Source: Thalassococcus profundi (lineage in GTDB: Bacteria > Pseudomonadota > Alphaproteobacteria > Rhodobacterales > Rhodobacteraceae). From it: a stretch of DNA of 64,000 nt. This document shows positions 27,554-36,687 of this stretch, piece by piece (positions within the stretch are counted from its first letter, which is position 1; each line of letters opens with the position of its first letter). The notes below the pieces were generated by a model, which saw nothing but the letters and a program-made list of their open reading frames with translations, had not been told where the DNA came from and did not search any database. Location of the stretch: assembly GCF_003344785.1 (NCBI RefSeq), contig NZ_QPMK01000001.1, forward strand, positions 430,388 through 494,387, given 5' to 3'. A program made the position numbers and the translations under genes.

Positions 27554-29809
27554 ATGAGCAACCAGAAATACACCCGAGAAGAGGCGCTGGCCTTCCACCT
27601 GGAACCGACCCCCGGCAAGTGGGAGGTGCAGGCCACCGTGCCCATGACCACGCAGCGGGACCTGAGCCTCGCCTATTCGCCGGGCGTTGCCGTGCCCTGC
27701 GAGGAAATCGCTCAGAACCCCGAACTGGCCTACGATTACACCAACAAGGGCAACCTGGTGGCGGTGATCTCCAACGGCACCGCGGTGCTGGGCCTCGGCA
27801 ACCTCGGCGCGCTGGGGTCGAAACCGGTGATGGAGGGCAAGTCGGTGCTCTTCAAGCGTTTCGCCGACGTGAATTCCATCGACATCGAACTGGATACCGA
27901 GGACCCCGACGCCTTCATCAATGCGGTGAAGCTCATGGGTCCGACCTTCGGCGGAATCAACCTAGAGGACATCAAGGCGCCCGAGTGCTTCATCATCGAG
28001 CAGACGCTCAAGGAACAGATGGACATTCCGGTCTTTCACGACGACCAGCACGGCACCGCCGTGATCTGTGCGGCAGGTCTCATCAATGCGCTGCACCTGA
28101 GCAGCAAGAACATCGAGGACGTCAAGATCGTGCTGAACGGCGCGGGCGCCGCCGGCATCGCCTGCCTCGAGCTGCTGAAGGCCATGGGTGCGCGGCACGA
28201 CAACTGCATCATGTGCGACACCAAGGGCGTGATCTTCCAGGGCCGCACCGAGGGCATGAACCAGTGGAAATCGGCCCATGCCGCCAATACTCCCGCGCGC
28301 AGCCTCGAAGAGGCGATGGTCGATTGCGACGTCTTCCTCGGCGTTTCGGCCAAGGGCGCGGTGACGCAGGACATGGTCAAAAGCATGGCCGACAACCCGG
28401 TGATCTTCGCCATGGCCAACCCGGACCCCGAGATCACCCCCGAGGATGCCCATGCTGTGCGGCCCGACGCCATCGTCGCCACCGGGCGCAGCGATTATCC
28501 GAACCAGGTGAACAACGTCCTGGGCTTTCCCTATCTCTTCCGCGGCGCGCTCGACATCCACGCCCGCGCGATCAACGACGAGATGAAGATCGCCTGTGCC
28601 GAGGCGCTGGCGGAACTCGCCCGCGAGGACGTGCCGGACGAGGTGGCGCTCGCCTATGGCAAGAACCTCAGTTTCGGGCGCGACTATATCATTCCCACGC
28701 CCTTTGATCCGCGGCTGATCCACCGCATTCCCACGGCGGTGGCCCGCGCGGGCATGAACACCGGCGTGGCCCGGCGGCCGATCATCGACATGGATGCCTA
28801 CGAGCTGTCGCTGAAATCCCGCATGGACCCGACCGCCAGCATCCTGCGCGGCATCAACGCCCGGGCGCGGGCGGCCCAGGCGCGGATGATCTTTGCCGAA
28901 GGCGACGATCCGCGCGTACTGCGCGCCGCGGTCATGTACCAGCGGTCCGGCCTCGGCACCGCGCTGGTCGTCGGGCGCGAAGCGGATGTGAAGGCCAAGC
29001 TCGAAGCGGCCGGCCTAGAAGACGCCTACCGCGAGATCGAAGTGGTGAACGCCGCGAACACCCGGTATCTCGAAACCTACAAGGCTTTCCTCTACGACCG
29101 GTTGCAGCGCGAAGGTCACGACCGGCAGGACATCCACCGGCTTGCGACCCGCGACCGGCACGTCTTTGCGGCCTTGATGCTGGCGCATGGCCATGGCGAC
29201 GGTCTGATCACCGGTGCGACGCGCAAATCGGCGCATGTGATGCAGCGGATCAACCATGTCTTCGACGCCGATGCGAAACACGGCGCCGCTGGCATCACGG
29301 CGCTGCTGCACAAGGGCCGGATCGTGCTGATCGGCGACACGCTGGTGCATGAATGGCCCGACGAGCATGACATGGCCAACATCGCGGAACGCGCGGCTGG
29401 CGTCGCCCGGCACCTTGGACTGGAGCCGCGGGTGGCCTTCGTATCCTTCTCGACGTTCGGGTACCCCGTGTCGGAACGCGCGGCCAAGATGCACATTGCG
29501 CCGCAGGTGCTGGACCAGCGCGGTGTGTCCTTCGAATACGAGGGCGAGATGACCGTGGACGTGGCGCTCAATGCCCGCGCGATGGAGGCCTATCCGTTCT
29601 CGCGTCTCAGCGGGCCGGCCAACATCCTGATCGTCCCGGCGCGGCACTCGGCGTCAATCTCGGTCAAGCTGATGCAGGAAATGGCGGGTGCGACGGTGAT
29701 CGGCCCGATCCTCGCCGGTGTCGACAAGTCGATCCAGATCTGCTCGTCGGTCTCGACCGCGAACGATATCCTCAACATGGCGGTGCTGGCGGCGTGCAAG
29801 GTCGGATGA
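27554..29809 (+). CDS. maeB: NADP-dependent malic enzyme (malic/phosphotransacetylase fusion)
   Basis: Oxidative decarboxylation of malate to pyruvate with NADPH production. The 751-aa protein combines an N-terminal malic enzyme domain (SLAYSPGVAVPC, FHDDQHGTA), a nucleotide-binding domain (LNGAGAAGIACLELL) and, from about residue 430, a phosphotransacetylase-like domain (FAEGDDPRVLRAA) that is usually regulatory rather than catalytic. This is the normal proteobacterial MaeB architecture. GGAGGAG lies just upstream. Confidence 0.96.
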   Translation: MSNQKYTREEALAFHLEPTPGKWEVQATVPMTTQRDLSLAYSPGVAVPCEEIAQNPELAYDYTNKGNLVAVISNGTAVLGLGNLGALGSKPVMEGKSVLFKRFADVNSIDIELDTEDPDAFINAVKLMGPTFGGINLEDIKAPECFIIEQTLKEQMDIPVFHDDQHGTAVICAAGLINALHLSSKNIEDVKIVLNGAGAAGIACLELLKAMGARHDNCIMCDTKGVIFQGRTEGMNQWKSAHAANTPARSLEEAMVDCDVFLGVSAKGAVTQDMVKSMADNPVIFAMANPDPEITPEDAHAVRPDAIVATGRSDYPNQVNNVLGFPYLFRGALDIHARAINDEMKIACAEALAELAREDVPDEVALAYGKNLSFGRDYIIPTPFDPRLIHRIPTAVARAGMNTGVARRPIIDMDAYELSLKSRMDPTASILRGINARARAAQARMIFAEGDDPRVLRAAVMYQRSGLGTALVVGREADVKAKLEAAGLEDAYREIEVVNAANTRYLETYKAFLYDRLQREGHDRQDIHRLATRDRHVFAALMLAHGHGDGLITGATRKSAHVMQRINHVFDADAKHGAAGITALLHKGRIVLIGDTLVHEWPDEHDMANIAERAAGVARHLGLEPRVAFVSFSTFGYPVSERAAKMHIAPQVLDQRGVSFEYEGEMTVDVALNARAMEAYPFSRLSGPANILIVPARHSASISVKLMQEMAGATVIGPILAGVDKSIQICSSVSTANDILNMAVLAACKVG

Positions 29810-29832
29810 CGGCGCGTGTGGCGGGGATCGGA

Positions 29833-29894
29833 GCCTCCGGCGGGAGTTTGACCGCGAATTTTGCGACGCAAATTTCGCGGGTGGCAAGATGAAG
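29833..29894 (+). repeat. Intergenic repeat GCCTCCGGCGGGAG...GGCAAGATGAAG, copy 1
   Basis: The element starts with GCCTCCGGCGGGAG (29833-29846), a small hairpin followed by TTT, and ends with GGCAAGATGAAG (29883-29894). Between the two halves lies an extra near-perfect hairpin, 13 bp per arm with one mismatch and a 1-base loop (29853-29879). It lies just after maeB and probably acts as its terminator. The same two end words recur at 62976-63007 without the inserted hairpin. Confidence 0.7.
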
Positions 29895-29905
29895 GAGGAT
29901 CGGTC

Positions 29906-30778
29906 GTGACCATCTTCAACCTCGGCTCGATCAACGCGGACCTTGTCTACCGTGTGCCGCATCTGCCGGGCGCGGGGGAGACTTTGGCGGCGACATCAAT
30001 GTCGCGCGGGCTGGGCGGCAAGGGTGCCAACATGTCCGTCGCGGCGGCGCGGGCCGGGGCGCATGTGGTGCATATCGGCGCGGTCGGCGAGGACGGGCAA
30101 TGGGCCTCCAACCGGCTGCTGGAATACGGCGTCGACACCCGCCACATCGCGGTAGCCGCCGAGGCGACGGGCCATGCGATCATCGCCGTGGACGATGCCG
30201 GCGAGAACACGATTCTTCTGCATCCGGGCGCCAATTGGGCCTTGTCAGAGACGGAAATCGACCTCGCGCTCGAGCTGTCGACGGCGCGCGACACGTTTTT
30301 GTTCCAGAACGAAACGAATGCGCAAAGGGCAGGGGCCGGAATGGCGTCGGCGCGGGGGCTGCGCATCGCCTATGCCGCTGCGCCCTTCGGCGCGGAGGCT
30401 GTGGCCGAGGTTTTGCCGCTGCTCGACCTGCTCGTATTGAACGCGGTCGAGGCGGCGCAGCTCGAGACGGCGACCGGTCTGCCACCGGACGCTCTGCCGG
30501 TCCGCGACGTGGTGATCACCCTCGGGGCAGATGGCTGCCGCTGGATCAACACCGACACGGGACACGCGCAGGACATCCCGGCGCTGCCTGTGACGCCGGT
30601 GGATACCACGGGTGCCGGCGATACATTCACGGGATTTCTCGTGGCCGGCCTGGATCGTGGGATGCCGATGGCGCAGGCGCTGGCGCAAGCCAACCGTGCC
30701 GCGGCGATCATGACGACGCGCCACGGGACGGCAGATGTCATTCCCGATCTCAAGGACGTGCAGGACAGCCGTTTCTGA
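29906..30778 (+). CDS. PfkB-family sugar kinase, ribokinase-like
   Basis: A 290-aa carbohydrate kinase with the N-terminal FNLGSINADLVYRV and GGKGANMSVAAARAGA signatures and the C-terminal ATP/anion-hole motif DTTGAGDTFTGFL with the catalytic Asp. The pattern resembles ribokinase most closely, but no ribose transport or pentose genes are nearby, so the substrate is uncertain. The start is GTG at 29906 behind GGAGG; an earlier in-frame ATG lies in the upstream repeat and is rejected. Confidence 0.85.
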   Translation: MTIFNLGSINADLVYRVPHLPGAGETLAATSMSRGLGGKGANMSVAAARAGAHVVHIGAVGEDGQWASNRLLEYGVDTRHIAVAAEATGHAIIAVDDAGENTILLHPGANWALSETEIDLALELSTARDTFLFQNETNAQRAGAGMASARGLRIAYAAAPFGAEAVAEVLPLLDLLVLNAVEAAQLETATGLPPDALPVRDVVITLGADGCRWINTDTGHAQDIPALPVTPVDTTGAGDTFTGFLVAGLDRGMPMAQALAQANRAAAIMTTRHGTADVIPDLKDVQDSRF

Positions 30779-30784
30779 AGGGTG

Positions 30785-30806
30785 CCGGAAATCCCGAGAT
30801 TTCCGG
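30785..30806 (+). terminator. Hairpin after the ribokinase-like gene
   Basis: Perfect 8-bp stem CCGGAAAT/ATTTCCGG with a 6-base loop, beginning 6 bp after the stop. The following bases are moderately T-rich (TCCGTTTCCC), so it is a plausible but not strong intrinsic terminator between this gene and the convergent msrA. Confidence 0.55.
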
Positions 30807-30853
30807 TCCGTTTCCCTCGAGGAAAATGCGCCTCTGTGCGAAAGCGGCGCCTC

Positions 30854-31507
30854 TTACCCGCCAACAAATGGCGCGTCGTCGCCCCACAGTGCACGCACGC
30901 GCTGGTCGCGGCGGCAGCCTTCGCGGTAGCGTTCGTACGCGTCTTTCTGGTCGATATAGCCAAACCGGGTCAGGACCCTGTTCGTGCCCTTGTAGTAGTC
31001 CTGGTGATAGTCCTCGGCCTTGTAGAAGGTGTCCGCGTCAAGGATCGGCGTGACGATCTCCTGCCCAAGTGCGCGCTGCGCCTCGGCCTTGGCCTGTTCG
31101 GCCGCCGCTCTTTGCCGTTCATCAGAGACGAAAATCGCCGTGCGGTAGCTGTCGCCGCGGTCGCAGAACTGGCCGCCCGCATCCGTCGGATCGACCGAAC
31201 GGAAGAACAGGCGGTATAGCTGGTCCAGATTGATCTTTGCGGGATCGTAGGGGATTCTCACGGCCTCGTAATGTCCGGTGTCGCCGCCTGTCACCTGCTT
31301 GTAGGTCGGGTTGTCGGTCGTGCCGCCGGTGTAGCCGGACACCACGTCGCCAACGCCCGCGACCTTCTCGAAATCGGCCTCGACGCACCAGAAACAGCCG
31401 CCGGCGACGACGATATCGGCGGCTGTCGCGCGCTGCGCCTGCGCGGTCAGCGCCAGCGCGGCGGCCACCAGGCAGGAAAGGGCGGTGAGCGGTTTGCGGA
31501 ACTGCAT
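30854..31507 (-). CDS. msrA: Exported peptide-methionine (S)-S-oxide reductase MsrA
   Basis: Reduces methionine-S-sulfoxide in proteins. The 217-aa protein carries a Sec signal peptide (residues 1 to about 29, ending QRATA), so it should act in the periplasm. The catalytic motif GGCFWCVEADFEKV follows, with further cysteines in GGQFCDRGDSYRT and CRRDQ near the C-terminus. No MsrB or MsrPQ gene is adjacent. It is divergent from the aminotransferase gene. Confidence 0.95.
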   Translation of the reverse strand: MQFRKPLTALSCLVAAALALTAQAQRATAADIVVAGGCFWCVEADFEKVAGVGDVVSGYTGGTTDNPTYKQVTGGDTGHYEAVRIPYDPAKINLDQLYRLFFRSVDPTDAGGQFCDRGDSYRTAIFVSDERQRAAAEQAKAEAQRALGQEIVTPILDADTFYKAEDYHQDYYKGTNRVLTRFGYIDQKDAYERYREGCRRDQRVRALWGDDAPFVGG

Positions 31508-31618
31508 GATGAAACTCCTTCTGTGCGATCAGACTGCACGGGCACAACGCATCCGGCAATGGACGCGCCCGCCCGGTCACGGCATGGTGACATCACGTGA
31601 CGCAACGCAGGAGCCGAC

Positions 31619-32524
31619 ATGACCGAGGTCACAACCCACCAGGCCGCCGAGGATGCCCGCAACGACGCCATCCTGATCTGGCTCAACGGCGCGCTGAAGC
31701 CCAGGGCCGAAGCGTTGGTCAGCGTCTACGACTCCGGCTTCATGCTGGGCGACGGCGTGTGGGAAGGTCTGCGGCTTTACGACGGGCACTGGACGTTCCT
31801 CGACGATCACATGGACCGTCTGTTCGAGGCGGCGAAGGCTATCGATCTCGACATCGGCATGACCCGCGATCAGGTGATTTCCGCCTTGTCAGAGACGCAA
31901 AAGGCCAACGGCATGACCACCGACGCCCATGCCCGGCTGATGGTCACCCGCGGCGTCAAGACCCGGCCGTTCCAGCACCCGTCGCTGTCGCGGCAGGGGC
32001 CGACGGTGGCGATCATTATGGAGCATTCGCGCCCGTCGATCCCGCGTCCGATCCGGCTGGCCACCGTTCCGCATATGCGCGGGCTGCCGATGACGCAGGA
32101 CCCCAAGCTCAACTCGCATTCCAAGCTCAACTGCATCCTCGCCTGCATCGCCGCGGAAAAGGCCGGCGCGGACGAGGCGCTGATGCTCGACGTGCATGGA
32201 TTCGTGAACACCACCAACGCCTGCAACTTCTTCATCGTGCGCAAGGGGGCGGTCTGGACCAGTACCGGGGATTACTGCATGAACGGGATCACTCGGGCCA
32301 AGGTCATCGAGATTTGCCATGCCAACGGCATCCCCTGTTTCGAGCGCAACTATTCGCTGGTCGATGCCTATGGCGCGGACGAGGCCTTTCTCACTGGCAC
32401 TTTCGGCGCACAGACGCCGGTCGGGTCGATCGACGGGCGCCAGATCGGAACGGGGCAGATGGGTCCGGTCACCGAACGCATCCGCGCGCTTTACAAATCC
32501 CTGATCGCGGAGACCTGCCGATGA
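31619..32524 (+). CDS. Class IV PLP aminotransferase (BCAT/D-amino acid aminotransferase-like)
   Basis: A 301-aa fold-type IV PLP enzyme with the family start SVYDSGFMLGDGVWEGLR, the PLP lysine in NSHSKLNCILACI, and TGTFGAQTPVGSIDG near the C-terminus. Members include branched-chain and D-amino acid aminotransferases and aminodeoxychorismate lyase; I cannot fix the substrate. It overlaps the small lipoprotein gene by 4 bp, and the sulfotransferase-like gene follows. The same two enzyme folds occur fused in plant BCAT-like proteins, which suggests a shared pathway. Confidence 0.85.
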   Translation: MTEVTTHQAAEDARNDAILIWLNGALKPRAEALVSVYDSGFMLGDGVWEGLRLYDGHWTFLDDHMDRLFEAAKAIDLDIGMTRDQVISALSETQKANGMTTDAHARLMVTRGVKTRPFQHPSLSRQGPTVAIIMEHSRPSIPRPIRLATVPHMRGLPMTQDPKLNSHSKLNCILACIAAEKAGADEALMLDVHGFVNTTNACNFFIVRKGAVWTSTGDYCMNGITRAKVIEICHANGIPCFERNYSLVDAYGADEAFLTGTFGAQTPVGSIDGRQIGTGQMGPVTERIRALYKSLIAETCR

Positions 32525-32799
32525 CACGCTTTGCCCTTCTGCCTGCCGTTCTGACAATAGCCGCCTGCGCGCCGTTGGTGCCGTTGCCGCCAGAGGGATC
32601 GGACATTCCTTGGCCCGACGCGGTGCAGCTGTTCCAGGCGTGTCAGGTTGAAAGCGTGTACCAGGCGCATGATCGCACCGTGTCGCTGACCCTGACGGAT
32701 GGCAGAATGGTACACACGATCACGCCGCGCCTCGATGACGCGGTGCGGGAGGGCGTGATGCCGCCGCGCTGCGACGATGTCGCAGTCATCATGGAATAG
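32521..32799 (+). CDS. Small predicted lipoprotein
   Basis: A 92-aa protein of unknown function. It has a lipoprotein signal with lipobox LTIAACAP at about residues 11-18, so mature Cys16 would be lipidated. The remainder is a small domain with two further cysteines (FQACQVES and PPRCDDV), possibly a disulfide pair. It is translationally coupled to the upstream aminotransferase and lies 3 bp from the downstream sulfotransferase-like gene. Confidence 0.75.
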   Translation: MTRFALLPAVLTIAACAPLVPLPPEGSDIPWPDAVQLFQACQVESVYQAHDRTVSLTLTDGRMVHTITPRLDDAVREGVMPPRCDDVAVIME

Positions 32800-32802
32800 C
32801 CG

Positions 32803-33519
32803 ATGCGACTGGCGATGTGGTCCGGGCCGCGCAACCTGAGCACGGCGATGATGTACAGTTTCGGCAACCGCGCCGACTTCCACGTGGTGGATGAACCGTT
32901 TTACGGGCCATACCTGCGCGAAACCGGCCTCGATCATCCAATGCGGGAAGAGATCATTGCCGACCGGCCGGACAGCGCCGAAGAGGTGGCTGCGGCCTTG
33001 CTCGGCCCGATCCCGGACGGCAAGCCGCATGTCTATCACAAGCACATGGCGCAGCACATGATCCCGGCGATGCCGCGCGACTGGTTCGGCGGCTGCACGC
33101 ATGTCTTCCTGATCCGCCACCCCGCCCGCGTGGTCGCCAGTTTCGGCGCCAAATACGAGAACCCGACGCTCGAGGATATCGGTTTCGTGCAACAAGCCGA
33201 ATTGTTCGAGACGCTGCGCGCCGCCGGTCAGGACCCGGTGGTGATCGACAGCGCCGACATCCGGCAGGATCCGGAAAACATGCTGCGCAAGCTTTGCACG
33301 GCCATCGGCCTGCCCTTCGATCCCGCCATGCTGTCCTGGCCCAATGGCGGGCACCGCCAGGACGGCGTTTGGAAAGAGGTCTGGTACGCCTCGGTGCACC
33401 GGTCCACAGGGTTTGCGGGGCCCGAGGGACCGCTTCCCGATCTGGACGGTCCGGCGGCAGAGCTCGCCGCACGCGCGTTGCCGTATTACGACAAGATGGC
33501 CGCCGCCGCCCTGCGTTAA
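32803..33519 (+). CDS. Sulfotransferase-like P-loop protein
   Basis: A 238-aa protein with an N-terminal phosphosulfate-binding-loop-like motif (MWSGPRNLSTAMMYSF, residues about 5-20) and a 3'-phosphate-loop-like FLIRHPARVVASF at about residue 106. These are the two hallmarks of sulfotransferase folds. The acceptor is unknown. It is third in the aminotransferase-lipoprotein-sulfotransferase set. A kinase-like P-loop NTPase is a less likely alternative. Confidence 0.72.
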   Translation: MRLAMWSGPRNLSTAMMYSFGNRADFHVVDEPFYGPYLRETGLDHPMREEIIADRPDSAEEVAAALLGPIPDGKPHVYHKHMAQHMIPAMPRDWFGGCTHVFLIRHPARVVASFGAKYENPTLEDIGFVQQAELFETLRAAGQDPVVIDSADIRQDPENMLRKLCTAIGLPFDPAMLSWPNGGHRQDGVWKEVWYASVHRSTGFAGPEGPLPDLDGPAAELAARALPYYDKMAAAALR

Positions 33520-33653
33520 GGGTGCCGACACGGGCTCGGAAATTCAGTCGAAAAAATTTCTGTCGCCGATGAAACTCTCCGTCGCATCCGCCGTGTGTTC
33601 GATTTGAGACAGGGCAAACGCCCTTGTCCTCATGTGAAAACAGGAGAGACGAC

Positions 33654-34070
33654 ATGAAGACTCTTATGATGACCACCGCCGCCCTGACCGTATCCGCTGG
33701 CATGGCCTTTGCCGCAGCACACGGCATGGCACCCTCCGTCGAAGCGTCCGACCAGTCGGTCGAAAACGGCGTCGTGAGCGCCACCAAGGTCGTGGCCCCG
33801 GCCAACGGCTGGCTCGTGGTACACCGCACCGATTCCGAGATGAAGCCCGGCCCCGTGGTCGGCTACGCGCCGCTGCGCGAAGGCGAGAACATGGACGTGG
33901 CCGCGATCCTGCAGGAAGACGTGGCTTCGGGCGACATGCTGATGCTGATGGTCCACGGCGAAGACGGCGGCATGTCGACCGGCGTGTTCGAATATACGCT
34001 GGGCGCCACCGAAGACGGTCCGATCCGGGTCGAAGAGAATCTCGTGATGACGGTTGTCACTGCCGAGTAG
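33654..34070 (+). CDS. Exported DUF7282-type protein
   Basis: A 138-aa protein with a Sec signal peptide (cleavage near AFAAAHG) and a single beta-rich domain containing NGWLVVHRTDSEMKPGPVVG and LMLMVHGEDGG, a pattern I associate with the DUF7282 family. The function is unknown. The start at 33654 follows AGGAGA. It is monocistronic, with 134 bp upstream and a strong terminator downstream. Confidence 0.75.
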   Translation: MKTLMMTTAALTVSAGMAFAAAHGMAPSVEASDQSVENGVVSATKVVAPANGWLVVHRTDSEMKPGPVVGYAPLREGENMDVAAILQEDVASGDMLMLMVHGEDGGMSTGVFEYTLGATEDGPIRVEENLVMTVVTAE

Positions 34071-34127
34071 TCCTTCGAGGACAACCGTTAGAGCGCTGGT
34101 GATACTGCGGAGTTGACGGCGCTCGGA

Positions 34128-34162
34128 AACCGCCGGGTCCATGTGCCCGGCGGTTTTCTTTT
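34128..34162. terminator. Intrinsic terminator between the DUF7282 and SCP2 genes
   Basis: Ten-bp perfect stem AACCGCCGGG/CCCGGCGGTT, 8-base loop, followed by TTCTTTT on the + strand. It starts 57 bp after the DUF7282-type gene and lies 5 bp from the 3' end of the convergent SCP2 gene. Confidence 0.88.
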
Positions 34163-34166
34163 GGGC

Positions 34167-34451
34167 TCAGCCCAGCATCTTTCCGAGTTTCAGGGCGACG
34201 GACATGTCGCCCGACACCTTGATCTTGCCCATGGCAAAGGCGGTCATAGGGTTCAGCTTGCCGTCGATCAGCTTGACGAGGTTGGCCTGCGAGATGCGGA
34301 TGGTGCAATCCGCGGGCAGGTCCTGACGCAGCGCCTTGCCATCCGTCACCGTGATCGCGCCATCGTCCCCGCAATCGAATTTCAGGCTGTCGTCCAGCGG
34401 GTGCCTGTCCAGCCCGCGCTGCATCAGCGCCGCGATTTCATCCATGGTCAT
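34167..34451 (-). CDS. SCP2 sterol-binding-domain protein
   Basis: A 94-aa stand-alone SCP2-like lipid-binding domain (VKLIDGKLNPMTAFAMGKIK, DMSVALKLGKML). Such bacterial proteins bind hydrophobic ligands; the ligand here is unknown. I use the ATG at 34451 behind AGGAGA rather than one 14 codons upstream. It lies 73 bp downstream of argG on the same strand and may be co-transcribed with it. Confidence 0.85.
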   Translation of the reverse strand: MTMDEIAALMQRGLDRHPLDDSLKFDCGDDGAITVTDGKALRQDLPADCTIRISQANLVKLIDGKLNPMTAFAMGKIKVSGDMSVALKLGKMLG

Positions 34452-34524
34452 CAGAAGTCTCCTGCCCGTTTCCGGGCAGAAGTAGAGACGCATTTTCGGT
34501 GTGGCAATCGCGACGTTACGGCGC

Positions 34525-35766
34525 TCAGCCCTTGAGCCGCCGCTTGCGCGCGGCCAGTAGTTTCAGCCGCAGCGCGTTGAGCTGGATGAAGCCGGCGGCG
34601 TCCTTCTGGTCATAGGCGCCGGCGTCGTCTTCGAAGGTCACATGCGCCTCGGAATAAAGCGACGCGTCCGACCAGCGGCCGACGCAGGTGGCGGCCCCCT
34701 TGTAGAGCTTGAGCCGGACGGTGCCCGACACATGCTCCTGGCTCTTGTCGATGGCGGCCTGCAGCATCTCGCGTTCGGGGCTGAACCAGAAGCCGTTGTA
34801 GATCAGTTCCGCATACCGAGGCATCAGCGAATCCTTGAGGTGGCCCGCGCCGCTGTCGAGCGTGATCTGCTCGATCCCGCGATGCGCCTCGAGCAGGACG
34901 GTGCCGCCCGGCGTTTCGTAGATGCCGCGGGACTTCATGCCGACGAAGCGGTTCTCGACGAAATCGAGCCGCCCGATGCCGTGCTTGCCGCCCAGTTCGT
35001 TGAGCCGGGTGAGGATCGTCGCGGGCGACAAAGCCTCGCCATCGATGGCGACCGCATCGCCCTTTTCAAAGGTGATCTCGACGAATTCCGGCGTGTCGGG
35101 CGCCGCCTCGGGTGCAACGGTGCGCTGGTAGACGTAATCCGGCGCGGCCTCTGCCGGGTCTTCCAGCACCTTGCCTTCGGACGAGGTGTGCAGGAGGTTC
35201 GCGTCAACCGAGAACGGCGCTTCGCCGCGCTTGTCCTTGGCGATGGGGATCTGGTTTTCCTCGGCGAAGGCCAGCAGCTTGGTCCGGCTGGAAAGGTCCC
35301 ATTCCCGCCAGGGCGCGATCACCTTGATATCTGGGTTCAGCGCATAGGCGCTGAGTTCGAACCGCACCTGGTCGTTGCCCTTGCCGGTCGCGCCGTGGGC
35401 CACCGCGTCGGCACCGGTTTCGGCCGCGATCTCGACCAGCCTCTTGGAAATCAGCGGGCGTGCGATCGAGGTGCCAAGCAGATAAAGACCCTCGTAAAGC
35501 GCGTTGGCGCGGAACATCGGAAAGACGAAGTCGCGCACGAATTCCTCGCGCACATCCTCGATATAGATGTTCTCGGGTGCGATCCCCAGAAGCTCGGCCT
35601 TCTTGCGCGCGGGCTCCAGCTCTTCGCCCTGGCCCAGATCGGCGGTGAAGGTCACGACCTCGCAACCGTATTCGGTTTGCAGCCACTTCAGGATGATCGA
35701 GGTGTCGAGGCCGCCGGAATAGGCCAGGACGACTTTCTTGGGCGCGGGCGTTTTGGCGGCGGACAT
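34525..35766 (-). CDS. argG: Argininosuccinate synthase
   Basis: ATP-dependent condensation of citrulline and aspartate in arginine synthesis. The 413-aa protein starts with the PP-loop motif [17 protein letters not shown], followed by TADLGQGEE and the citrulline/aspartate-binding blocks [15 protein letters not shown] and YETPGGT. No other arg genes are nearby. It is divergent from a membrane protein gene. Confidence 0.97.
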   Translation of the reverse strand: MSAAKTPAPKKVVLAYSGGLDTSIILKWLQTEYGCEVVTFTADLGQGEELEPARKKAELLGIAPENIYIEDVREEFVRDFVFPMFRANALYEGLYLLGTSIARPLISKRLVEIAAETGADAVAHGATGKGNDQVRFELSAYALNPDIKVIAPWREWDLSSRTKLLAFAEENQIPIAKDKRGEAPFSVDANLLHTSSEGKVLEDPAEAAPDYVYQRTVAPEAAPDTPEFVEITFEKGDAVAIDGEALSPATILTRLNELGGKHGIGRLDFVENRFVGMKSRGIYETPGGTVLLEAHRGIEQITLDSGAGHLKDSLMPRYAELIYNGFWFSPEREMLQAAIDKSQEHVSGTVRLKLYKGAATCVGRWSDASLYSEAHVTFEDDAGAYDQKDAAGFIQLNALRLKLLAARKRRLKG

Positions 35767-35894
35767 GAGGCGTTCCTTTGTCTCGGGTTTGGCGCGGCGA
35801 TTACCCGGTTTTCAAAGTCGGGGCAAGGTTTGCCCATTTCCGCCCGGCGCGGGTCATGTTAGCCAAGGCGCGACATGTCAGACAGGGGGCCGCG

Positions 35895-36647
35895 ATGAAG
35901 GGCTTGCAGATTTTCACCCATTCGGTGCGCTTGGTGTTCTCCAACCTCGAAAACGCCCTGCGGGTGTCGCTGGTCCTGTACCTGGTACAGGCGGCCAATT
36001 CGATTTTCCTGTACCTCAACCCGCCGGAAATGACCGAAATGGCGGGGACGGAATTTCCGGTGATGGACCCGGGCACGGCCGGATCGAGCCTGCTACTGTC
36101 GATCCTCGCCGTCATCGCCAGCCTCTGGATCGCCGTCGCCTGGCACCGGTTCGTCCTGGCCGAGGAATATCCAACCGGCTGGCTGCCGCGCTGGCACGGG
36201 TCCAACATGCTGAGCTACCTGGGACGGTCGATCCTGCTGGGGCTGCTCATCGCCTTTGCCGTGGTCGCGGCGTCGATCCCGATCAGCCTGATCGCCATGG
36301 TCGCGCCGCCGCTCGTGGCGATGGTGCCGTTCTTCATGATCGGGTTCGGCGCGTACCTCTTCTTCCGGCTTTCGGTGATGTTGCCCGCCGCCGCGTTGGG
36401 CGAAAAGCTGCGGCTGGGAGAGGCCTGGGATGCGACCAAGGGCGAAACCGGCACTCTGCTGACGCTGACCGCCATCGTCGTCGCCGCCAGCATCGTCGTG
36501 CAGCTACCGACGCTGCTCAGCGGCGATGCGACCTCTTTCATCAGCCTGGTCTACGCGCTGGTGGTGAACTGGTTCGCCACGGTGATCGGGATTTCGCTGC
36601 TGACCACGCTGTACGGCCATTTCATCGAAAAACGGCCCATCGACTGA
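35895..36647 (+). CDS. Predicted six-helix integral membrane protein, unknown function
   Basis: A 250-aa hydrophobic protein with about six membrane segments, including a long pair at about residues 110-165. It has no motif that I recognise as enzymatic. The ATG at 35895 is chosen because the longer reading frame upstream lies in the argG promoter region and gives a non-hydrophobic, arginine-rich extension. It lies between argG (divergent) and ilvA (40 bp downstream). Confidence 0.72.
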   Translation: MKGLQIFTHSVRLVFSNLENALRVSLVLYLVQAANSIFLYLNPPEMTEMAGTEFPVMDPGTAGSSLLLSILAVIASLWIAVAWHRFVLAEEYPTGWLPRWHGSNMLSYLGRSILLGLLIAFAVVAASIPISLIAMVAPPLVAMVPFFMIGFGAYLFFRLSVMLPAAALGEKLRLGEAWDATKGETGTLLTLTAIVVAASIVVQLPTLLSGDATSFISLVYALVVNWFATVIGISLLTTLYGHFIEKRPID

Positions 36648-36687
36648 CCCGCGCGATGCCCCGAGCCGAGGTTCCGAAAGGCACTGT

